Shown here: positions 12,646 to 28,803 of the stretch, one piece after another | How positions within the stretch are numbered: the first letter of the stretch is position 1 | Layout of the letters: every line of letters begins with the position of its first letter | Assembly (NCBI GenBank): GCA_024180945.1 | Contig: JAKSGN010000038.1 | Coordinates: forward strand, 124,001-188,000 | DNA from: Macrophomina tecta | Lineage: Eukaryota; Ascomycota; Dothideomycetes; Botryosphaeriales; Botryosphaeriaceae | DNA: 64,000 nt | Reading direction: 5' to 3' | The notes under the pieces: model-generated | What the model saw: the letters and a program-made list of their open reading frames with translations, nothing else | Databases searched by the model: none | Told to the model about the DNA's origin: nothing | Position numbers and translations under genes: made by a program

Positions 12646-12760
12646 TGTTAGATATATGCGTCAGTTCCACCAACCCTAACATCAGGGGGTGGGGGTATAA
12701 GAGGCCCCCTAGTAATATGGAGTAACTGGATGAGTTCCGTCCTTTTGCTCCATTTCAACA
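12646..12760 (+). repeat. TRIM 3' LTR (115 bp)
   Basis: Same length as the left copy, preceded by the G-rich tract GGTGAGGGGGTG and followed by the TSD attac. Confidence 0.85.
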
Positions 12761-13589
12761 ATTACTTTACTACTGCACGCGTTGTCGCAATCTATCCTGG
12801 TTAACCCATATATCTGGCAACGCCCGCTATTATCTCGAGAAGGCTTATTACATACTTATTTAAGAGGATTTAAAATCTTAAAACAGGCGCTAACTAGCCA
12901 TCGAAAATACCTTCGCGGCTGCAGTAAGTTAGGGAGAATAAGATAAATACTCTACGGAGTATAATTAATGTCATATACCTTTCGAGAGGTATAGATACTG
13001 CTATCCGTATATAAATATTTACCGCTTAACTTCATAACCTGGCTGGAATACTAGGTACTTCTAGCCGCGATAAATCCTGCTATTAAAGAGTTCCTAACTA
13101 ATTCTAGTAGTATAGTTACAGCAGACTTAGATAGGGCCTACGATGCATATTAATAATCCGTAAAGAAATAGCTAGAACGTGCCCAGAGCCTCGTATATAT
13201 TACTATAGACGTATAGTCTTCTCCTTAGTATAAGGCCTATATTACTATTTATGCCTAATGGGTTGACGAGGCCTATAAACATTAGAAAGTATTACTAGGG
13301 CTACTAAACCTCCGCTACTCTTACGCTGGCACGGCTATAGTACCTTACTTAATAATAATTATCCGATAGTACTACTTAGTGTCCTAAATTAGCTATTTTA
13401 CTAGGGATAATAATATAAAGAATAATACCTATCTCCGCTAACTTATTATTAAGCTATCGTAAGAGTACGGCTTTATACTTAATCTAGTATCCTCTTAAAC
13501 GTAGTATACTAGCTATATTATTAACTTATCCCTTTAAGCCTTTCTCTTTATAACTAGTAAGGACGCTCTATAGGCCGTAATTATATAGA

Positions 13590-14038
13590 TATAATAAGCA
13601 GGCCTCTGCCTCTAAGAATCTAAATACTAAAGAGGAAGAAAACCTATCGAGAAGAGTTTTTCTTAAGTAGATATAAGAAGAGGGTAAGAGTAAGTTAAAT
13701 ACGTAATAAGACTAAGTACTACGTGCGAAGGCCGTATTACTAATAGAGTCTAAATTCTATTATTAAAGTTAACTATGAAGGTCAAAGCTATCTAAGAAGT
13801 ATAGTTTATATATAATAGAAAAGTATATATAATCTAGTAGTTTAGAGGTTTATTCTATCGATCTATTAAATGTCTAAACTAGTAGTTTATAAGTTTAGAG
13901 CGCTAAACCTTTAAATAGTTAAACTAGGGATTATATAACCTGTATAGCCCGTGCTTAGGGAATTATTCTACGATTATACCTTCGCCCCGCTTATCTTCTT
14001 TCCTAACCTCTTAACCTCGTAAAGGCTACGCTGTAATA
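13590..14038 (-). repeat. B2 3' LTR
   Basis: 449 bp. On the minus strand it starts TATTACAGCG and ends GCTTATTATA, RIPped from TGTTACGGC... and ...GTTACA. The polypurine-tract complement CTATTCCCCCTTTT follows on the plus strand. Confidence 0.88.
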
Positions 14039-14169
14039 CTATTCCCCCTTTTAAGAATCTTTAGCCTAAAGATTTCTCCGAGGTATATATAATTTATTCG
14101 CTAGCGTTTCTTTTCTTTCTTCTGTAGATTTTCTTCGTTATAGCTAGTGTAAAACGTTCCTATAATAAA

Positions 14170-14906
14170 ATAGCCTATCGCGTAGAACTATCTACCGCGA
14201 TTAACGCCTTTACCCCGGTTATACGTGCGTGTTTCGACTATATAGCTAACGGACATATCTATAGAATTAGTCCTTATTCTTCTCGCTATAGAGAGTATAC
14301 TGCTTAAGGCTATACTATATATAATACTTAGAAGGTTTCTATAGCTACTAGTAAGAGAATACTTTCTTTACCTTTCCTTTTACTAATGGCTTAATAGTAA
14401 ATTACTTATATTACTAATAAGAGCGCATTCGGTCTAAAGAGAAAATTACTTATCGCGACTTCTAGAAAGTATTAAAGGCGCTAGAGAAGTTATAGTCTTA
14501 TCTTCGTACTTCTTTCTTAAAGCTAGTACGCCTTTATAAATAGTAGAAGCTTCTAGAGAATCGTAGCTTCTCTATCTTAGATCGCGAGCTTTTCTTAAAT
14601 AGTGTAGCGGCTTTAGAGAAGAAAGACCAGCGATTATTAGAGTAGTTAGCGGCTAGAAATCCCGGAGATTTTAAAAATTCTAAGAGTTCTTTCTTATTAA
14701 AACGGCTATATTACGAGTTAGTAGGTTCTACTACGCCGTAGGCGGCTAAGTCTACCGGCGAGCCTATAGCTAGTACGCGAACTCCGCGTTCTCTTAGGTA
14801 TATAGATTCTACCCGTTTATCGTCGTCCCTTATATAGAATATTGCGGCTCTTAAGGGTCTTCCGTCGTTCTCGCTCGAGGATAGCCTTGTTTCCATGGGA
14901 GGTTAG
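14170..14906 (+). pseudogene. B2 antisense gene remnant with cysteine-cluster trace
   Basis: Plus-strand remnant in the same place as the antisense gene of element A, between the palindrome next to the polypurine tract and the chromodomain. Around 14210-14320 the frame reads RACFDYIANGH, then YRISPYSSRYREYTA-stop-GYTIYN. This aligns with the [21 protein letters not shown] region of A, with TAT (Tyr) where A has TGT/TGC (Cys), as RIP would give. The C-terminus with LVGSTTP and DSLVSMGG ends at TAG 14904-14906. The start is not resolved. Confidence 0.6.
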
Positions 14907-17900
14907 GGTTCTAATAGTAGAACTCTATAACAAGATCTAGATATATATCGTTCTTTAGTATCTACTAGTTATCTTTATTCCCGTATTCTTTCTATTTAAC
15001 GAGATATTTAAGCTAACGTTCGAATTATTTATAGTCTAGAATCTTTTCGACTAGATATTAGTCTTCTTTAGTATTAGGGTTTTCTAGTATAATCTCTTTC
15101 TATATTTCTAGGATAGTGGCATTTTCTAGTACTAGCTCGAGCATTACTACGTAAAAAATAGAATTTATTTATAAGTTAGGTAATTTAAGTTAATATATAA
15201 CTTCTCTAAGTTTTTCTATACTTTTAAATAGACCGATTTTCTTAAAATCTAATTTGTCGCTCGGTCGCTTTAATTTAATATTTTTTATAAGGAGATATAC
15301 TTTATTCCCCCTTTTAAGGTTTAGTGCCGCCTAGTACCGTCTATTATAGTATTTAAATATTATAATTCGTATATATTCGAGGTCGAGACTAATAGCTTTA
15401 TATAATTCTCTTAGCTACTCGGCTTTAAGGACGCCTTTTTAGGCTAATTTCTTACTTAGAATAGCCTCTCTATATGCATCTAGTTTAAACCTATAGTTAG
15501 TAAAGAACGGGAATACGTTAGTTAACTCTTATTTAGCGCTATTATAGGTGAACTATACTATAGATAGCTATATAGCCTAGTTATTCTATAGATAGTTAAT
15601 ATAATAGCGAAGATACTATTTAAGAGTCTAGTTTATTTGTTTTATCTAGCCGTTAATTTACGCGTATACCGTTATAGAGAGTTTATTCTTTACTTTAAGC
15701 TAGCGTATAAGTATTTACTAAAATTTAGATCTTATTAGCTTATCTCTATTTAAAATTAATACTTCTGGTATTCCGTAATCCGCGAAGATATAACGAAGAA
15801 ACGTATAGGCTAGCTATTCTATATTTAATACTTCGAGGTAGGGTAAAAAGTATATATACTTCGTAAGTTTATTGATAAAGACTAGAATTAAGTTAAACTT
15901 AACTTTTATAAGTGGATCTCTAGACTCTAGTAGCTTTATAATAAAGTCTAGTATAATCTATTACTATAGTCGTTCTAGTACTTCTAGGGGTTATAGTTAT
16001 TTATATAAAGCGTATATTGCGGCTTTACTTTAGATATAAAGGTCGTATTATAAAACTATATGCTAGACCGTCTTCCGTAATTCTAGGAAGTAGAAGTTTT
16101 ACGTAATTCTCTTAGTTATTCTATCGATACCCTAATATCTATACGCGGGTGCTATATATATATTCTTAACGAGTACTTCTCATAGTCTTATTAGAATATA
16201 GATTAATTCTTTAAAGAGAAGCATTTCTTTCCTATCTCGAGTAATACGTAGATTATTTTTAAGCGCTAAAAGTTTCTATGCGAAGAAGTTCTAAGCGTAT
16301 ACTTCTCGAATCTTCTAATACTACGGGTTTAACTCGATGTGTAGTATTAAAAAAGACTATCTAGTAAGAGTAAGTAATCTATTACTTATCTACTATAATA
16401 CTATAGGTTACGGCTTACTTTTATCTTTTATATAGTCTACCCTTCTACTAGGCACGTTAGCGGCGGCGTTATCTATACCCTTTCTATACGTAATCTTAAA
16501 ATTATAGAATACTAATTCTTATAACTAGTAAACTTATCGTTAGTTTAGCTCCTTAGTTATAGTAAAGTATATAAGATTTTAATAGTTGTAATATACTATT
16601 ACCTACTATTTAGCTTCTTTTAAGTAGTATCTCTAGTACTTAAATACTAAGACGATAGCCAAGAGCTCCTTATTATAAGTATCGTAGTTAAGCTCTACCG
16701 GGGTAAACTTTCTTAAGTAGAATACGATTAGATACTATCTATCTTTATCGTTAGGCTAGCTAAGATATACTTCTAGAGCGAATTCTAACGTATTAGTTTC
16801 TACTTCGATTAGTTTATTAAGATTATATATTCTTAAGATGGGTGCTTCGTAAAATATTCTCTTTAGCAAATTAAAGGCTTACTACTAATTATCTCTCTAT
16901 TAGAAGCTATACTCCTTCTAAGTAAGTCGCGTTAAAAATTCTATAATCTTTAAATAGTTCTAGATAAACTTTCTATAGAAGTTCGCGAATCTAAAAAAGA
17001 ACTATACTTTCTTAATCGTCTTTAGTACTAGCTATTCTCTAATAAAATCTAGTTTCGAGTCGTCCATACTAATATATCCGGGGGTAATAATAAAGCCTAA
17101 GAATTATATTCTTTATACGTACTATTCGCACTTCTCTAGTGCGATAGATAGATTTTTTACTTAGAGGGTTTCTAGAATCTTTTTAATATACTTTTTATAT
17201 TTCTTAAGTATTTCTAAAAAGATAAGGATATCGTTAAGATAAGCTATATAGAAGATATCTAAGTAGTCGCATAGCGTATTATTAATAAAATTCTAGAAGA
17301 TTACTAGCATGTTAGTAAGCCTAAATAGTATAATTATATATTTATAGAGTTCTAGTCTTATATAAAAGGCTATCTTCTACTCTTCTCTTTCTTTAATTCT
17401 AACTAAGTAATATTCGTTCCGAAGGTCTAGCTTCGTAAAGTACTTCGCGTTTTTTAACTTATCCTAGAGCTTATTAATACGTAGAAGTGGGTAGTAATTC
17501 TTAATCGTAATATCATTAAGTTATTAGTAGTCGATATAGAGGCGTAACTTACTATTCTTCTTAAGAATGAAGAGGATTGGATATTCGGCTAATAATATTA
17601 TTAGCTAAATATATCCTCGTTTAAGATTCTTCTTAATATATTTTCTTAAAGCCTCTATTTTCTTTTTTAATAAGAAGTAGATAGGCTTATAAGCCGACTT
17701 TATTTCTAGCTTAAGCGGAATCTTATAGTTCTATAGTTAATACTTAGATAAGTCTCCCTTTTCTCTTTCTTAATAAATAGTAACTAAGTTCTAATATTTG
17801 TCAGGTACCATTTCTATTTTCGGTATTAGAGATATTTCTTATAGTCGCGACTATATCTCTAAACTATTATATTATTCTCTTTTAATTCTTATAGGATTAT
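14907..17900 (-). pseudogene. B2 pol remnant: chromodomain, integrase, RNase H, RT
   Basis: Reading from high to low coordinates: RT (about 17580-16990, with the complement of the LDDI codons near 17235), RNase H (about 16880-16500), integrase zinc finger and core (about 16150-15640), GPF-like region (about 15240) and chromodomain (about 15060-14940). Colinear with B1 and B3. RIP stops are frequent throughout. Confidence 0.85.
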
Positions 17901-17905
17901 CTTCT

Positions 17906-18639
17906 TGTTACGAACCCCAGAGGACAAGGGCTTTATGACCCCACGGGTAGGAAGCCCGCACGGGAAAAGGCACCGCAGGGACCAAGAACCCTCACGGGCA
18001 GCAGAGCCGCACGGCCGGAACGCCCACACGGGAAAACCAGCCCCAAGGGAAGTCGGCGCGTACGGTCCCGAGCCAGGCAGCGACAGAGAACCCGCAAGGG
18101 AGCGACGCGACCCAGAACCGTTGGCAACGTTGGGCGGTCAGGTAGGCAGAATACGCGCCTGCCAAGAGAAAGGGGCAGGTTCCGGGAAACCAACTTCGGA
18201 TACAAGGGACGAACAAGAGAATGTCGAACATGTCGACCGCTCATCAGGGCAGAAGTCGGGTTCCGGAAAACAGGCCTTAGCGCCCAAGTCACGTGGGACC
18301 CACCGGGCCCACTGGATAACGAAGGATCACGACTATCCTCCACAACACTTAGATAACCAAGGATGACAACTATCCACCACTATCCACAGATTGCTACACA
18401 TTTCCTACAGTATATAGACACACTCCTTAGATAGTACTTTGACCTTCGTGGTCAACTCAAGATTCCAATACAGACTTATTGGAGGTAACAAGCCTAACGC
18501 GCACCGCGCACCAACCTATCACGTGACTGCTACCCATCGTTCCAATCCTTTACCCTTCTCTTATCCTTCAAGGTAAACCTTACCGCTACCTGACCCTGCT
18601 AGGTGACTCCGAAGCCTAGTGGAAGAGGCCGCCGTTACA
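17906..18639 (+). repeat. Solo LTR of family A in B2
   Basis: A 734-bp LTR in plus orientation, from TGTTACGAACCCC to GCCGCCGTTACA, with a perfect TSD cttct at 17901-17905 and 18640-18644. It is homologous to the LTRs of element A but about 60 bp shorter and clearly diverged, so it comes from another copy. It keeps many CA/TG dinucleotides while the B2 sequence on both sides has almost none. A solo LTR with an intact TSD implies LTR-LTR recombination that removed the interior. Confidence 0.92.
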
Positions 18640-18644
18640 CTTCT

Positions 18645-20380
18645 TTAAAGAAAGTTAGATAGTTCTTATTCTTTAGTCCTTTCCGTTAGGCCCTAGCTAG
18701 TACTCTCTATTGCACCGCCAGTAAGGGTTAAATATATATAAGATAGACCTAATATCCCTAGCGTTATATACGCCGAAATATCTCTCTTAAGATTATTTAG
18801 ACGTCTATTAGAGGTTCTTTCTCCGCGTAGTCCTTCGTAATAAGTATTATACCTAAATTTTAGGTATTCTTAACTCGGTAGGGCTTACTCTACTTAAGGC
18901 TTAGACTTTTTTTAAGATTACTATTAATACTACTATTACTAGGCCTTACGCTATTATTTAAGTCTTACGTTTCTTCTAATAATTCGAGGGTATCGTTTCG
19001 CTTAGTAGGGCTTATTTCTATAATAAAGTTATATTTTACTAAGAAGGCTTCGCCTTCTATATTATAATTCTAGTTCTAACTTATACTACTATCGGAGTTA
19101 CCTATATAGTTACTATACTTAGGCCTTATACTAGCTACTTCTTAGTTTATAGTAGATAAGAGTCGCTATAGGATATTTATTAACCCATTTTCTATACGTA
19201 ACCCGAATTTTTATAAAAGATTATCGATCTCTTCTCGAAAGATGATTTTATCTCTTTCGCTAAAGTCGAAGATAGGTTTCTATATTCGAATCTAGGATAT
19301 ACCTAGAATAATATTATACCCGGGAATTCTTTAGATATTAAGAGAAATCTACTTCTAATAATTTTTAATCTAGAGGATTACTTTCTTTATTTCTATTTTT
19401 ATCTAGCCTTCTTCGTAGACTAAGCTTTTTTTATTAAATTCGCTAAGTAGATATAGCTCTTTCTTCTTTTAGTATAGAATCTTATATTATTCTATAAACT
19501 CGTTATATATAAAGTTTCCACTTAGTCCTATATTAATTAGTATCGAGATAGAATATTCGTTAAGTGTTTCTTTCGTTTTAAATTATTTCTAAAGATTTAG
19601 TCTAGTAAGAATTTCCGTATTCGATATACGTAATACTATATAAAGAGACCTAGACTATAGCCCTTAGATCGATTCTAATACCGTAGGGCTGTCTAGTTTT
19701 TTTACTAAGTATTAGCGGGCTATTTTCTCGTAGAAGTAGAGGTTCTAGTCCTTAGCTAAGATCGGTAATTCTTTTTACTATATTTAGTATCCGTGCCTAA
19801 TAAGGCGCCTCTAGTAGATTCGGTTATTATAGACCTAGTATTCGAAGGTAGGCATAGTATATTTCTTCTTTAGGACCTATTATAGGGTATTCTATACCCT
19901 TATTACTATTCTGTATAGGCCGAGGGTTAACGCTATACTACGTAAATATATGAGGTTCCGTTATTACTATACTCCCCGGGCCTTATCTTTAAGCTAGGAT
20001 GCTACTTCGTCGGCCGAGATAAGAAATAATTTCTTCTAAGAATACTATATACCTTCTTTATAGAATCGAGAGCTAAGCTTCCCCTTCTATATCTAATATT
20101 ACTATAGTAGTAGGTCTATCCTTAATCCGGGGGTCTAGTTAATTATCGGGGTAAGGCTAGGTTCGATACGCCTCGTATTCCCGTACCTACTTAAGTATTT
20201 CGTAATTCGGTCGAGTATAGCTTAGTCCTACTATTATTTTATATTCCCGGCTTCGCTAGACTTAGGAGTACTATTGTAGAGTTCGCCTATATCGCTATTA
20301 ACTAGCTCGTCGTCGTAGAGAAAGTCATTAATTAAGTTATTAATTTCTAGTACTTCTTCATTCCTAGTTATTATACTAAA
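18645..20380 (-). pseudogene. B2 remnant: RT upstream region, protease, gag C-terminus
   Basis: Continuation of B2 upstream of the solo LTR, colinear with B1 about 3500-5300. It includes the gag/pol junction near 19690, where the minus strand has a run of seven A followed by CTAG, one A more than the A AAA AAC heptamer of A, A3 and B3. It ends where element A interrupts B2. Across A the B2 sequence joins exactly, as shown by alignment with B1 near 3490-3520. Confidence 0.85.
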
Positions 20381-20385
20381 CTATC

Positions 20386-25965
<5,580 letters not shown>

Positions 25966-25969
<4 letters not shown>

Positions 25970-27903
25970 TTTTTTGACATAGGTCGTCCCGTCATTTCAC
26001 AACGGATGTACTCGTCCCATTCGTTGACTGGGATTGGGGTATCTTTCCATTGCGTCCATTTACCGCGTTTGATCAGTCGCCTCCAGTAGATCCACCCGTT
26101 TCGGACCTGATACTGGAAGGTAGGCATGTCGTATTTTTCGTAGGGTGTCCATTGCAGGGTGCCCCTGTCCCTGGTTGCCGTGCCGTACTGACAGAGGGTA
26201 TAGGCCATGTCACGGAGGTGTTGTAGGTCTTGCCGTCGTCGTGCCCCCTGTGCCTCGTCCTCTAGCCAAGATGCGAGTTCGTCGGCCGTCTCGAGTGGTG
26301 ATTCTTTCCAGGGGTTCCAGGTGTCGTCTTGCCATACGCGTGCATACACCTTTCCTTGCTGTACCTTGTATTGCTGCGTCCCGAGGTCAATTGTGGGGCC
26401 TGGAATCCAGGTGACCGTGGGTTCTAGGCTGTCGGTGACGCGGCGTGTCTCTCCGTATCGGGTCAGGTGTTCGGTTATTCTCATGAGCATGGCTTCGTCC
26501 TGCCATTGCTCGTTGTCGGTCGTGCTTGACTCTGGGGTGCTGTCGTATAGTTCCCCCGTGTCGCTGTCGACTAGGTCCTCGTCGTTGGGAAAGGCTTCAA
26601 TGAGCTCTTCCTCCATTCTCAGGGTCGCATTGACGTGTCGTGGCTCCTTAGGGTACCAGCCTGTGGCGTCCTTGTCGCTCTGGTGAGTAATGCAGTTGTC
26701 TTTGTAGCAGGCTGTCCAGCTGAGCCTCTGATGCTCGGGGCTCTGGCTTTCTTCGCATTGCTTGTCGAGTTCGGCGAAGGGGTTTTCTTGCTTAGTGACC
26801 GTAAAGACTTCTCGGCTTTCCGGTTCTTGCGTCGTGGCCGCGACTTGTTTGTCCTTCTTGAGGCAGTAGTGTGTCTTTTCCCAAGTCTTGCCGCAGTAGA
26901 CGCATAGTCCTTTTTCGAACCTTTGTTTTTGCTCTGGGGTCCATTCTTTGCGTCGTTTTCCCTTGTAGCCGTTTCCCCTATAGTGGTTGTCCCTTTTTGG
27001 TGGGTCGTTCCGGCGGTTGATGTTGTCTAGCTCCATGGCATCTCCTCCTTCCTGAGTGTGTCTGGGGCGCGCTGGGCGCGAAGTGTTGGCTCCGTAGTTT
27101 GCCTTGTACTTCTCGGATTGGCGCTCGAAGAGGCGGTTGTCGCATTTAATGGCTAGCTTGATGAGCTCGTCCAGGGTCTTGGGATCGTCTTGTGTCATGA
27201 GTTGGTCTTTGACCCTTTCCTTGAGTCCTCGGTAGTAGTGGTCCATGAGGGCGCGGTCGGACCAGTCGTCTAGGTACGCTGCGGCCTTCTGGAATTCTGT
27301 GGTGTAGTCCGCTACTGAGGTCTTCTGGTGGATGTTCATGACGGCTCGTCGGGCCTTGTTAACCTCGTCGAGGTCTCCGAAGCTTTGCTTGATTTGAGTC
27401 ACGAAGTGCTTGTAGCTACCAAAGACTTTCTTGGTGTCCTCCTTGCGTGCTTCTGGTTCTTTCTCCATTCGGTCTCTGAGGTAGGGCTCGAACCACTGTG
27501 CCGCAATGTCACGGAGGTAGGTGGCTGCGAACATTACCTTTTTGTCGTCGGTGGGGAAGTCTCTGGAGTTGAAGAAGAAGTATAGGTCGAGTTGCGAGAG
27601 GAAGGTCTGGAGCTTCTTTCGGTTGCCGTAGAATAGATCTGGCTTAGCCGTCTTCGTGCTTCTGTCAGGAGGTTGAGTCGTTGTTGATGCCGGAGTGTGA
27701 GCGGGTGCCGGGGTAGGGGTTGTCGGAATGGCTTGGTTGCGAAGTTCGCCTATTTGTCGATGGAGCTGGGTGTTCTCGTTGGTCTGCTCCTGGAGTTGTC
27801 CACGTAGTTCGCCGATCTGGCCTTGCATGTCTTGAATGACCTGAAAGAGGTCGGCCATAGTTGGCTGTGGGGGACCGTTGTTGTTCATGTCGACGTCGTT
27901 CAT
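25966..27903 (-). CDS. gag: Gag polyprotein of element A
   Basis: 645 residues, ATG at 27903, stop TAG at 25968-25966. The product forms the virus-like particle and packages RNA. The N-terminus (MNDVDMNNN) leads to a coiled-coil stretch rich in Gln/Glu (about residues 20-55), a Pro/Thr-rich linker, and a retrotransposon Gag core (about 85-260; [19 protein letters not shown], then AAQWFEPYL, then [16 protein letters not shown]). A zinc-knuckle-like motif, [14 protein letters not shown], follows near residue 333; its C-X2-C-X7-H-X-C spacing departs from the canonical CX2CX4HX4C seen in the B family. A long acidic C-terminal region follows. The frame is intact. Pol is reached by a -1 shift at the last sense codons. 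The start fits homologous sequence in A3 (about 43060). Confidence 0.93.
25969..25975 (-). promoter_or_regulatory. -1 ribosomal frameshift heptamer A AAA AAC at gag/pol
   Basis: The last gag codons read TCA AAA AAC TAG. The heptamer A AAA AAC is in the zero frame in the X XXY YYZ register, and the -1 frame (CTA GAC GGC...) is open into protease. The same heptamer before the gag stop is kept in A3 (44940-44946) and B3 (48432-48438). Confidence 0.75.
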
Positions 27904-27992
27904 TGTGTTGCTTAGTTAGCGTCAAGTGTCGGGTGATACTACCTTGTTGTTGAGTGTTCCTCTCCTCGGAACTGCCTTCCCTTGCAAGGATG

Positions 27993-28002
27993 GTGGTCAA
28001 AG
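27993..28002 (-). promoter_or_regulatory. Primer-binding site of element A, self-priming type
   Basis: Directly inside the 5' LTR the minus strand reads CTTTGACCACC. It does not begin with TGG, so it is not the usual complement of a tRNA 3' CCA end. TTGACCAC is exactly complementary to GTGGTCAA at the predicted RNA 5' end. This is the arrangement known from Tf1/sushi elements. Confidence 0.6.
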
Positions 28003-28798
28003 TGTAACGGCGGCCTCTTCCACTAGGCTTCGGAGTCGCCTAGCAGGGTCAGGTAGCGGTAAGGTTTACCTTGAAGGACAAGAGAAGGGTAAAGGATTGG
28101 AACGATGGGTAGCGATCACGTGACAGGTCGGTGCGCGGTGCGCGTCAGGCTTGTTACCTCCAATAAGTCTGTATTGGAATCTTGAGTTGACCACGAAGGC
28201 CAAAGTACTACCTAATGAGTGTGTTCTATATACTGTAGGAAAGCTATGACAATCTGGGGATCAGGACGACTGTTGGATCAGTCGTGGTGTTGGATCAATC
28301 TGAGAGTTGGATCAGTGCCAAGGCTTCTGATCCTCGAGTGGGCCTGGTGGGCCCCACGTGACTTGGGCGCTAATGCCCGTTTTCCGGAATCCGACTTCTT
28401 CCTTGATGAGCGGACGATATGTCCGCCTTTCTCTTGTTCGTTCTTCGTGCTCGAAAGTCGGTTTCCCGGGTTCCATCTCCTGCCCTTGGCAAGGGTGTAT
28501 ACTCCTGTACTTACTACCCGGTTTGGCCAAGCGTACTTCCGTGACTGATTCTTCCCCTGCGGGATTCTGCCCTTGGTGTGTCGCTGCGCCGCGTGGGCGT
28601 CGTTCCCGTGTGGGCTTCTGTTGTTGCCTAGCCTGGGTCCGTACGCGCCGTCCTCCCTTGAGGCTGGTTTTCCCGTGCGGGCGCCTTGGTCGTGCGGCTC
28701 TGCTGCCCGTGAGGGTTTCTGGCCCCTGCGGTGCCTTTTCCCGTGCGGGCTCCCAGCCCGCGGGGTCATAAAGCCCTTGTCCCCGGGGGTTCGTAACA
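28003..28798 (-). repeat. Element A 5' LTR
   Basis: 796 bp, the promoter-bearing LTR. On the minus strand a TATATA box lies at 28232-28227 and the block CCTTCGTGGTCAACTC at about 28199-28184. Confidence 0.95.
28187..28232 (-). promoter_or_regulatory. Predicted core promoter and RNA 5' end of element A
   Basis: TATATA on the minus strand at 28232-28227 is followed 38 bases on by GTGGTCAA (28194-28187). The same arrangement, with 36 bases, occurs in the B-family LTRs (TATATAAA to GTGGTTAA). GTGGTCAA is the complement of the primer-binding site, so the RNA probably starts at or just before it. Confidence 0.55.
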
Positions 28799-28803
28799 CT
28801 ATC

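Larger units (their letters stand above)
12303..12760 (+). mobile_element. TRIM: 458-bp miniature LTR retrotransposon
   Basis: Two 115-bp direct repeats (12303-12417 and 12646-12760, 6 differences) start TGTTAGATATATGCG and end CAACA. They enclose 228 bp without coding capacity. A perfect 5-bp TSD, attac, lies at 12298-12302 and 12761-12765. The bases right after the left LTR (12418-12428, GTTATGAGCCC) are complementary to the anticodon arm of initiator tRNA-Met, the internal priming site used by Drosophila copia and some fungal copia elements. A purine-rich tract (about 12636-12645) precedes the right LTR. It is a non-autonomous element needing enzymes from elsewhere, probably copia-type. 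It disrupts the hAT BED finger. Confidence 0.85.
12080..13589 (+). pseudogene. hAT transposase, N-terminal part with BED zinc finger
   Basis: The ATG at 12080 opens a frame with a serine-rich N-terminus, then a BED finger: IWGHFREAQGDEP, interrupted after SGKLL by the TRIM (12303-12760), and resuming as YYCTRCRNLSWLTHISGNAR. With the TRIM and one TSD copy left out the frame is continuous and gives the BED C-X2-C...H...H pattern. From about 12860 the reading is broken by RIP stops. A block like ITIDVWSSP (about 13200) marks the start of the hAT catalytic core. The gene is cut at 13589 by B2 and continues at 30540. Confidence 0.82.

Noticed and set aside
17905..18366. Long open frames on both strands in the family A LTRs and solo LTR (17905-18366, 20602-21276, 28219-28842).
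   Set aside because: They lie in GC-rich LTR sequence, start in odd places, have no recognisable domain and occur in every frame. I treat them as chance open frames.
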